Below, in pieces: positions 1 through 5,951 of a DNA stretch of 14,457 bases (the stretch's first letter is position 1; the number at the start of each line of letters is the position of its first letter). The translations under genes were made by a program, and so were the position numbers. The DNA comes from Methanoregula sp. Lineage in GTDB: Archaea; Halobacteriota; Methanomicrobia; Methanomicrobiales; Methanospirillaceae. A model generated the notes under the pieces. That model made no database searches and was not told the origin of the DNA. It saw only the letters and a list, made by a program, of their open reading frames with translations. The DNA is taken from NCBI GenBank assembly GCA_026394635.1, contig JAPKXV010000278.1:1-14457 (forward strand), in the 5' to 3' direction.

Positions 1-450
1 ACCCCCGGAGAGCTCAGTGGGAGTATGGGTGAAGAGCGAATCATCCAACTGAACTGACCGGAGCACTTCCTTTCCCTTTTCCGGGTCCACGGCTTTCTGG
101 GATTTCAGCATCATGGGAAATGTGACGTTCTCAATGATATTGAGCAGGGGAAACAGGTTGAAATACTGGAATATAAAGCCAATCCGATCTCTCCGGAGGT
201 TGGTCAGCTCAGCATCGGACATATCCCCGATTCTGGTGCCGCTGATGAAGATGTCACCGGATGTCGGGGTGTCAAGGCACCCCATAAGGTTGAGCAGCGT
301 GGACTTCCCGGACCCGGAAGGCCCCATGATGGAGATGAACTCCCCTTTGTCCACCCGGAACGTGACACCATCGAGTGCGGTGACATCTCCTGCGGGAAGC
401 GGGTATATCTTCACCACGTCCCGAAACGACATTACTGCCTGGTCGTCCAT
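1..450 (-). CDS. ABC transporter ATP-binding protein, MacB/LolD type (partial)
   Basis: This is the N-terminal 150 residues of an ABC ATPase; the gene leaves the window on the left, so the 3' end is missing. The translation begins MDDQAVMSFRDVVKIYPL. It has a Walker A motif GPSGSGKST at about residues 43-51 and a Q-loop FQYFNLFPLLNIIENV at about 93-108. It ends exactly at the signature ELSGG at the window edge. The order and wording (GxxDTPTSGDI, LRRDRIGFIFQ) are typical of the MacB/LolD/FtsE subfamily, which powers lipoprotein or peptide extrusion by FtsX-like permeases rather than small-solute uptake. The start lies 7 nt after the stop of the exported surface protein upstream, so the two are probably co-transcribed. 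A permease would be expected just beyond the window. The family call is secure; the substrate is unknown. Confidence 0.93.
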   Translation of the reverse strand, partial: MDDQAVMSFRDVVKIYPLPAGDVTALDGVTFRVDKGEFISIMGPSGSGKSTLLNLMGCLDTPTSGDIFISGTRIGDMSDAELTNLRRDRIGFIFQYFNLFPLLNIIENVTFPMMLKSQKAVDPEKGKEVLRSVQLDDSLFTHTPTELSGG

Positions 451-457
451 TGAAAGG

Positions 458-1624
458 TCACTTCTTCTTTCTTACGTAGAAGAACCATCCCCCGACGAAT
501 ACTCCAACGATAATTATCCCGGCGATAATGGGAAGCAGGGGGAGATCGTTCGTCTGGGAGGAGACAGCGTTCGCGGAAATCTTAACGTCGTGACGGGAGG
601 TGATCACGTTGCCATCCGCATCCTTGTAGGACAGCTGGACCGGAACCGTAGCACCGGTATCTGCAGAAAATGTCACCTCAAAGCTGCCAAAATCATCCGG
701 CTTGAGGATGCCGACTACGTAGGATTTGTACGGGTCCTCCGGAACTGCCGGTGAAAGGGATGTGACTACGACAGAGTTTGCATTTTCCAGCCCGGCATTG
801 GTCACATCACCGGTGATATGATAGATACCGGCAGTTGATTTCACCTGGATATTGCTGATAATCGGCTCTGCCTGTTTCTTATCCGGCCCAAAGACGAGGG
901 GAAGTTCTGTGGTGACTTCGTGAGGGTTATCGCCATTATCATAATTCACGGTAAGACCAAGCGTTGTTGGCTGGTATGGGGTTACTGCGATATCTGCTGT
1001 GGTTTTGGCTCCGGATGCAAGTGAACCAATAAACGTCTCTGGTGGTGTAACGTCAAAGCCGGCACCGGTAACATCAAGGATGACATTTTTCACATCATTT
1101 TTCCGCGGATTAGCCACTTGTACCGTAATGGTTTTTTTCCTCCCTTGCGTGAACGCATCGGGCTTGCTTACAATCGTCACGACGAGCGGGGTGTTGTCTA
1201 CCCGTACCATGTCACGGTGGTACAGGCTGTCAGCATCACGGAAACTCAACGAGAACGTCGGATAATACGTGCCCTCCCCGGCATCTGCAACAACAGAAAA
1301 CGTGAACGTCCTAGCCTTACCGGGACCAATATTTGAAGAAGAAGCATATGATCCGCTGGTGAGCCGGATATTTGTGTCAGAGAATGTTGCGTGATTTACC
1401 ACAACCCCTTGGTCCGTACCGGTAAAGTTGCCGTTCGTGATTTCATACGTGACCGTGCCAACATCATCGGTAAAAAAAACTGCGGGATCATACGTTATCT
1501 TGGAAACATAAATTTTCCCTGCGGCGACAAGAGAGGCATCAGTCTGGTATGCAGTTGCCACCCCAATACCTGCGGTGAGGAGCAGACAGAGGACAATGGT
1601 TGAATGGACAAGTATTTTTTTCAT
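458..1624 (-). CDS. Exported CARDB/S-layer-type surface protein with C-terminal membrane anchor
   Basis: A 388-residue protein with a clear Sec signal peptide (MKKILVHSTIVLCLLLTAG, predicted cleavage near residue 25-27). A long beta-rich extracellular region follows (about 27-355). A C-terminal membrane helix lies at about 359-383 and ends in the stop-transfer tail RKKK. The ectodomain appears to hold three immunoglobulin-like units of the CARDB/NEW3 kind, seen from the repeated pattern of hydrophobic strands around VTYEITNGNF, KTITVQVANPRKNDVKNV and YHITGDVTNAGLENANSVVV. Such COG1361-type proteins are common at archaeal cell surfaces and often sit beside MacB-like ABC transporters, as here. 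The topology is type I, with the bulk outside. The start codon directly abuts the stop of the preceding Yip1-like ORF. It probably serves as a surface partner for the ABC exporter; that role is inferred from context. Confidence 0.82.
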   Translation of the reverse strand: MKKILVHSTIVLCLLLTAGIGVATAYQTDASLVAAGKIYVSKITYDPAVFFTDDVGTVTYEITNGNFTGTDQGVVVNHATFSDTNIRLTSGSYASSSNIGPGKARTFTFSVVADAGEGTYYPTFSLSFRDADSLYHRDMVRVDNTPLVVTIVSKPDAFTQGRKKTITVQVANPRKNDVKNVILDVTGAGFDVTPPETFIGSLASGAKTTADIAVTPYQPTTLGLTVNYDNGDNPHEVTTELPLVFGPDKKQAEPIISNIQVKSTAGIYHITGDVTNAGLENANSVVVTSLSPAVPEDPYKSYVVGILKPDDFGSFEVTFSADTGATVPVQLSYKDADGNVITSRHDVKISANAVSSQTNDLPLLPIIAGIIIVGVFVGGWFFYVRKKK

Positions 1625-1783
1625 TTACATCACGGCCAGCATATAGAGCAGATAGCACACATAGCCGACGATTCCACCTGCAATAACGATGAGCGCCGGG
1701 ATCCTGAGATCTTCGTTCCCGTTCATCAGATCCTGAAAGAAGGTATCTGGATTTGAAAATATTTCAGTAGTTGAACGCTTCAT
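1625..1783 (-). CDS. Miniature Yip1-like single-helix membrane protein (possibly a shortened gene)
   Basis: A 52-residue ORF starting MKRSTTEIFSNPDTFFQDLM. The N-terminus resembles archaeal Yip1-domain proteins, which begin with a similar xxIFSNPxxFF motif and then span the membrane several times in roughly 200 residues. Here only one or two short hydrophobic stretches remain (about 28-52) before a TAA stop that is followed at once by the ATG of the surface protein. I chose the start at 1783 because an archaeal ribosome binding site GGTGAT lies 6-11 nt upstream. A longer in-frame start at 1834 lacks a site and would fall at the predicted transcript start. It could be a real small membrane protein or a Yip1 gene with an in-frame internal loss. 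It is probably the first gene of the surface/ABC operon. Confidence 0.55.
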   Translation of the reverse strand: MKRSTTEIFSNPDTFFQDLMNGNEDLRIPALIVIAGGIVGYVCYLLYMLAVM

Positions 1784-1793
1784 TCTCCTATCA

Positions 1794-1811
1794 CCGTTCG
1801 GCAACGAACAG
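1794..1811 (-). promoter_or_regulatory. 5' UTR hairpin touching the ribosome binding site
   Basis: On the minus strand a 7-bp stem (CTGTTCG pairing with CGAACGG, one U-G wobble) closes a TTGC loop. The last two bases of the 3' arm are the first two bases of the GGTGAT ribosome binding site of the Yip1-like ORF (site at 1790-1795). A second weaker stem, GTTGTT/AACAAC, lies just upstream at 1816-1835. It could dampen translation; this is inferred from base pairing only. Confidence 0.35.
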
Positions 1812-1858
1812 TATTGTTGTTGCTCGAATAACAACTTCTAATAACTTTGCATCCCCTC

Positions 1859-1866
1859 ATTTATAA
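1859..1866 (-). promoter_or_regulatory. TATA box of the Yip1-like/surface protein/ABC operon
   Basis: The minus strand reads TTATAAAT here, a good archaeal TATA element. A transcript starting about 25 nt downstream would begin near 1836. That leaves a leader of about 50 nt before the ATG at 1783, which contains the hairpins and the GGTGAT site. Confidence 0.55.
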
Positions 1867-1921
1867 TCTTGCTGAGTACAGGCAGATTATCTTAAAATAA
1901 AAAGAAGGCTGGTTTGTTGAA

Positions 1922-1960
1922 GCGGGGTAAAAGTACTATCGAATCTTAAGAGATCCCCGC
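1922..1960. repeat. Inverted repeat GCGGGG/CCCCGC in the divergent intergenic region
   Basis: GCGGGG at 1922-1927 faces CCCCGC at 1955-1960 across a 27-nt AT-rich loop, in an otherwise very AT-rich stretch between the two divergent promoters (1867-2014). No ORF or recognisable RNA is seen here. It may be a regulator site or a weak structured RNA, but the loop is long and chance is possible. Confidence 0.25.
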
Positions 1961-2002
1961 ATTCCCATAAAATTGTATTAATTTTACATCAAATAACAAA
2001 TC

Positions 2003-2030
2003 TGTTCAATAAAGTATATATTTGTACAAT
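2003..2030 (+). promoter_or_regulatory. trpB2 core promoter with putative TRP-box operator
   Basis: A TATA element TATATATT lies at 2015-2022, centred about 27 nt before the ATG at 2045, so the transcript should start at or next to the start codon. Directly after it is TGTACA (2023-2028), inside the palindrome TTGTACAA. A near copy, TGTTCAAT, lies at 2003-2010, exactly 20 bp (two helical turns) before TGTACAAT at 2023-2030, so the pair brackets the TATA box. TGTACA is the TRP box bound by the tryptophan-sensing repressor TrpY of Methanothermobacter, which is known to control trpB2. Repression in tryptophan is inferred here; no TrpY gene is in this window. Confidence 0.6.
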
Positions 2031-2044
2031 GAAAAAAAGAATGT

Positions 2045-3470
2045 ATGCAAACCAAGATCCTGCTTGATGAGGAGCAGATGCCCAAGCAATGGTATAACGT
2101 CCAGGCAGATCTGCCCTCCCCTCTTGACCCCCCGCTCCATCCGCAGACCAAAAAGCCGATCAGTCCCGATGACCTGAAAGCAATTTTCCCCATGGAGCTG
2201 ATCAAACAGGAGGTCACCACCCAGCGTACTATTGACATTCCTGCAGATGTGCAGGATGTGCTCCGGCTCTGGAGGCCCAGCCCGCCCTACCGTGCGCACC
2301 GGCTTGAAAAGTACTTAAAGACGCCGGCGAAGATCTATTATAAATGGGAAGGGGTGAGCCCGGCAGGGAGCCACAAGCACAACACCGCGATCCCACAGGC
2401 GTACTACAACATGAAAGCAGGTGTCGAGAGGATCGCCACCGAAACCGGCGCGGGGCAATGGGGTTCGGCCCTCGCATTTGCCACGATGCTCTACGGTCTG
2501 CAATGCACCATCTACATGGTCCGGTCGAGCTATACCCAGAAACCGTACCGGAAGTCGATGATGCAGGCTTGGGGTGCAGAGTGTATCCCCAGCCCCAGCA
2601 CCAAGACAAAATGTGGGCAGGCAATGCTCGCAAAAGACCCGGACACCCCGGGAAGCCTTGGCATGGCAATCTCCGAGGCGGTGGAAGATGCTGTTGGCCG
2701 TGATGATACGAAATATTCTTTGGGTTCAGTTTTAAACCATGTCTTGCTGCACCAAACCGTGATCGGGCTGGAGGCGATAGAACAGTTGAACTCGATCAGC
2801 GAAAAAACTCCGGATGTAATCATCGGCTGCGTTGGCGGAGTGCCGGGAACAGCTTGCCATGGTCGATGAGTATCCGGATGTGGTGATCGGGTGCGTCGGC
2901 GGCGGCTCCAACTTTGCCGGGATATCATTCCCGTTTGCCGGGGACAAACTGACAGGGAAACATAAAGAAGTGGACCTTGTCGGCGTGGAACCGGCATCCT
3001 GCCCGACATTGACCAAAGGGCTCTATACGTATGATCTCGCAGATGAAGCCGGGTACACCCCGCTTCTCAAGATGTTCACGCTGGGTCACGACTTCGTCCC
3101 GCCCTCCATCCATGCAGGCGGTCTCCGCTACCACGGGGACTCGCCCATTGTCTCCCGGCTGGTGCACGACGGCGTGATGCGGGCGGTCTCCTATCACCAG
3201 ACCGAGGTCTTTGACGCAGCCCAGACGTTTGCCCGGACTGAAGGTATTATTATTGCACCGGAAACATCCCACGCGGTGAAGGGGGCGATCGACGAAGCGC
3301 TCAAATGCAAAAAGAGCGGAGAGAAAAAGACCATCCTGTTCAACTGCTCGGGGCATGGCAACTTCGATATGTCGGCATATGATGCCTACTATGCAGGCAA
3401 GCTCGTGGACTATGAGTATCCGGACGAACTCATCAAGGAGTCACTCGCACGGATCCCAAAAGTCCCCTGA
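2045..3470 (+). pseudogene. trpB2: Tryptophan synthase beta subunit, TrpB2 type, frame-disrupted by a 67-nt duplication
   Basis: TrpB2 enzymes are PLP-dependent and join indole with L-serine to make tryptophan. The first frame (2045 to the stop near 2869) carries the PLP lysine in GSHKHNTA (Lys111) and the catalytic glutamate in ETGAGQWG (Glu133). The second frame resumes at about 2840 and carries the phosphate-binding loop CVGGGSNFAG and the C-terminal FNCSGHGNFDMSAYDAYYAG. The frames are broken by two diverged copies of the segment EQL...PDVxIGCVGG at 2780-2839 and 2847-2903, offset by 67 nt. Removing 67 nt gives one ORF of 452 residues, the normal TrpB2 length. The gene is leaderless (no ribosome site; see promoter). 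As written it cannot make a full enzyme. It may be a real fusion of two paralogues or an assembly join; I cannot tell which. Confidence 0.85.
2780..2903 (+). repeat. Diverged tandem segment inside trpB2
   Basis: Copy 1 (2780-2839, 60 nt) encodes EQLNSISEKTPDVIIGCVGG. Copy 2 (2847-2903, 57 nt) encodes EQLAMVDEYPDVVIGCVGG. They are separated by GTGCCGG. They differ at many third positions and by one codon, so they look like homologous segments from two trpB2 paralogues or strains rather than a fresh duplication. Confidence 0.85.
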
Positions 3471-3473
3471 TCC

Positions 3474-3480
3474 TTTTTTT
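3474..3480 (+). terminator. T-run after trpB2 (possible weak terminator)
   Basis: Seven T residues directly follow the trpB2 stop and touch the ATG of the NAD kinase gene. Oligo-T tracts can end archaeal transcription, but this one may only be start-codon context. No ribosome binding site is seen for the next gene. Confidence 0.25.
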
Positions 3481-3481
3481 C

Positions 3482-4591
3482 ATGCACCGCATCGGGTTCC
3501 TTATCAATCCTTACGCCGGAATGGGCGGGGCTGTCGGGTTGAAAGGCACCGATGGCCTTATTGACGAAGCGACAAAGAGGGGGGCAGTCCCCCGTGCACA
3601 GGAACGGGCAGCGGAAGCACTGGGTGCCCTTGACGGTGCAAACTTCCATTTTTTTACCTGTTCCCAGAAGATGGGAGAGGATGCGATGCAAAAAGCCGGA
3701 ATAATCCAATTCACCGTAGAATATCACACTCCTGAAAAGACCACCGCAGACGACACAAAAAATGCCTGCAGGAAATTCCTTGATGCCGGTGTGGAGATGA
3801 TTGTATTCTGCGGGGGGGACGGTACTGCCCGGGACGTCTTCGATGTTGTCGGGACGCAGGTTCCTGTTCTTGGAATTCCCGCGGGGGTCAAGATGTATTC
3901 GGGAGTATTTGCGATTTCGCCTCAATCTGCAGCAGAACTCCTGCAACCGTCCGGCACCATCCCCCTGCGGGACACAGAGGTTGTCGATGTGGATGAGGTA
4001 GCGTACAGGGATGGCGCCCTTCGCACCACGCTCTATGGCTTTGCAAAAACACCTTACATCATGGAGATGGTTGCGGGCACAAAACAGGTCTTTGAGCAGC
4101 CCGATGAGGAACGGGCAAAGGCAGAGATTGCACAGTTTATTGCCGAGGTCATTGACGGGACCCCCGACAAGCTCACCATCCTCGGGCCCGGGACGACGAG
4201 CGAAAAGATTGCAGAGGTTCTCGGTGTTGACAAGACACTGCTTGGGTTTGATGCGATCCGGGGAAGGAAACTGGTTGCCGCTGACATCAGCGAGAAAGAG
4301 ATACTTGCCCGCGTCTCCGGTGAACCGGAAACGAGGCTGATCATCAGCATCATCGGGGCGCAGGGCTTTGTGCTCGGCAGGGGGACCCAGCAGATAAGCC
4401 CGGCGGTGATCAGAAAGATCGGGATCGGCAATATCATCGTTGTCGCCACCCCGTACAAGCTCTCGAAAACACCGGTCCTGTATGTCGATACCGGGGACCC
4501 ATTGCTCGATGCCGCATTTGGTGACAACATCAAGGTAATCTCCGGCTACCGGATTGCACAGCGGAAGAGGATCCACCAGCCATCGCACTGA
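3482..4591 (+). CDS. Archaeal ATP-NAD kinase (ATP-NAD/AcoX family)
   Basis: A 369-residue protein of the COG3199-type ATP-NAD/AcoX kinases, which phosphorylate NAD to NADP in the cytoplasm. The start MHRIGFLINPYAGMGGAVGLKG is the usual first strand and glycine-rich opening of this family. The kinase signature GGDGTARDV lies at residues 111-119. Further family-typical pieces are GIPAGVKMYSGVFA (about 131-144), ILGPGTTSEKIAEVLGVDKTLLG, and ARVSGEPETRLIISIIGAQGFVLGRG. The length is normal and the frame is intact. The start codon lies 11 nt after trpB2 with no recognisable ribosome site. It may ride on the trpB2 transcript or be leaderless from an unseen promoter inside trpB2. It faces the OFA transporter gene tail to tail across 27 nt. 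A diacylglycerol-kinase-like role is unlikely given the N-terminal motif. Confidence 0.85.
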   Translation: MHRIGFLINPYAGMGGAVGLKGTDGLIDEATKRGAVPRAQERAAEALGALDGANFHFFTCSQKMGEDAMQKAGIIQFTVEYHTPEKTTADDTKNACRKFLDAGVEMIVFCGGDGTARDVFDVVGTQVPVLGIPAGVKMYSGVFAISPQSAAELLQPSGTIPLRDTEVVDVDEVAYRDGALRTTLYGFAKTPYIMEMVAGTKQVFEQPDEERAKAEIAQFIAEVIDGTPDKLTILGPGTTSEKIAEVLGVDKTLLGFDAIRGRKLVAADISEKEILARVSGEPETRLIISIIGAQGFVLGRGTQQISPAVIRKIGIGNIIVVATPYKLSKTPVLYVDTGDPLLDAAFGDNIKVISGYRIAQRKRIHQPSH

Positions 4592-4618
4592 CGTGTGCCA
4601 CAAAAAACTGGGATGTAA

Positions 4619-5878
4619 TTATTGTGCCTTGGGCGGCTTCAGGAGCGCAAATGCAACGATAAGTCCAATGATGGCAAGAACGAGCACATAGGGAAATACC
4701 CCAAGGTAGGAACCGGTTGATGTCTTGATGAAACCCGCGAGCTGGGGCCCGAAAATCCCGCCGGCACCATACGCGAGGAAAACGACACCATAGTTCCTTG
4801 GGTAATCACAGGTCCCGAAGAAACTACCACAGGTCGTCGGTGCGATCGCGAGCCATCCGCCAAGACAGCCCCAGAGCATCGCAAAGGCGATGATATACAC
4901 CGGCACCGAGGGCATAAGCCACATCAAAAGCGACGCAATGGCGATCAGGACAAATGAGATCATTGCAGTCTTTTGCGGGGTCAGACGGTCCGTGAGTTCC
5001 CCGAAGACAGGGCGCCCGCCCCCATTGAATATGGCAAAGAAGCCGATGAGAAGCGTTGCAAGCCCGGCTTCAACCTTCAATACCTCGGTTGCCACGGGTG
5101 ATGCAATTGAAATTGCCATCAGTCCCGCAAGGCAGCCGATAAAGAAACACGCCCACAGCCCGTAGAATGACGACGATTTCACCATCTGAGACCGGGTCAA
5201 TTCACACTTCTTCTGCTCACCGGGCTTTGGCGACGAGGGCGTCCAGCCTTCCGGCACCCAGCCGGGCGCAGGGAACCTCAAAGGAAGGGCAAGCAGGACG
5301 ATCATGACGATGAATACCAGACCAAAGATACGGAATGTGTTCATCACACCGGACGCCCCGATCAGGTATCCTGCGATATTTGCAGTGAAAAACGCAGAGA
5401 ACCCGAATCCCAGCACGGTTAGGCCAACCGCAAGACCCCGTCGGTCCGGGAACCAGCGGGCGGCAACGACAACGGGAACGCCATACGCGATCCCCACGCC
5501 AACACCTGCAATTATCCCGTAAAAGAGGTAGAGCCACTGGACAGAGCCGGCAAACGATGAAAGGAGCCACCCCAGCCCGGTGAGGATGCCGCCGATAATG
5601 GTTACCGTACGGGGGCCGAGCTGGTCGATAAATTTCCCGGTCAGCGGCATCGCAATGGCAAAGAATGCTAAAAACACGGAAAACGGGAGCAGTATCTCAC
5701 TTGCAGTGACCGACTGGCCCAGTGTCCCGGTAAAATATGCCGTAAGCGGCTTGACAAAAACACTCCATGAATAAACCGACCCCAGACAGAGGTTGATGAT
5801 CATACCGAGAATGACAAGGATCCACCGCCCCTTTTCTGCCTCCATCCCAAAGATTTTTTCTGTTGAACTATCCCCCAT
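4619..5878 (-). CDS. OFA-family MFS transporter (probable acetate/monocarboxylate carrier)
   Basis: A 419-residue major facilitator protein with about 12 membrane helices. MFS motif A appears after helix 2 as GKFIDQLGPR (about 81-90) and again between the two halves as GELTDRLTPQK. RWFPDRRGLAVGL (141-153) is characteristic of the OFA (oxalate/formate antiporter) branch. I chose the start MGDSSTEKIF because GGAGGAGATG lies just upstream; a seven-residue longer start would place that site inside the gene. It lies 73 nt downstream of acetyl-CoA synthetase on the same strand, and hydrogenotrophic Methanomicrobiales commonly assimilate acetate. Acetate or a similar monocarboxylate is therefore the best guess for its substrate. 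A T-run and a TATA-like ACCATAATTC lie in the gap, so it may have its own promoter as well. Family certain, substrate inferred. Confidence 0.88.
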   Translation of the reverse strand: MGDSSTEKIFGMEAEKGRWILVILGMIINLCLGSVYSWSVFVKPLTAYFTGTLGQSVTASEILLPFSVFLAFFAIAMPLTGKFIDQLGPRTVTIIGGILTGLGWLLSSFAGSVQWLYLFYGIIAGVGVGIAYGVPVVVAARWFPDRRGLAVGLTVLGFGFSAFFTANIAGYLIGASGVMNTFRIFGLVFIVMIVLLALPLRFPAPGWVPEGWTPSSPKPGEQKKCELTRSQMVKSSSFYGLWACFFIGCLAGLMAISIASPVATEVLKVEAGLATLLIGFFAIFNGGGRPVFGELTDRLTPQKTAMISFVLIAIASLLMWLMPSVPVYIIAFAMLWGCLGGWLAIAPTTCGSFFGTCDYPRNYGVVFLAYGAGGIFGPQLAGFIKTSTGSYLGVFPYVLVLAIIGLIVAFALLKPPKAQ

Positions 5879-5937
5879 GTTACATCTCCTCCAGAACAAC
5901 TATCCCGATAAGTTCGTGCGAATTATGGTACGTCCAT

Positions 5938-5943
5938 AAAAAA
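5938..5943 (-). terminator. T-run after acetyl-CoA synthetase
   Basis: Six T residues on the minus strand begin 8 nt past the acs stop, consistent with partial oligo-T termination between acs and the transporter gene. A TATA-like sequence follows at about 5921-5930 that could serve the transporter. Confidence 0.3.
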
Positions 5944-5951
5944 TTTGTCGC

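Noticed and set aside
113..754. A 213-codon plus-strand frame across the ABC ATPase and surface protein genes
   Set aside because: It crosses two well-supported minus-strand genes and shows no family features.
1922..1960. A structured small RNA or riboswitch before trpB2
   Set aside because: Only one 6-bp arm pair with a 27-nt AT-rich loop is seen, and the likely trpB2 transcript starts downstream of it, so it would not be in the leader.
2780..2903. Programmed ribosomal frameshift in trpB2
   Set aside because: The frame change comes from a duplicated 67-nt segment, not a slippery site, and a frameshift would still leave the extra segment in the protein.
3410..4603. A 397-codon open frame antisense to the NAD kinase gene
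   Set aside because: Its translation is rich in Cys, Arg and His and resembles no family, and it overlaps a gene with clear kinase motifs on the other strand. It is a by-product of codon bias.
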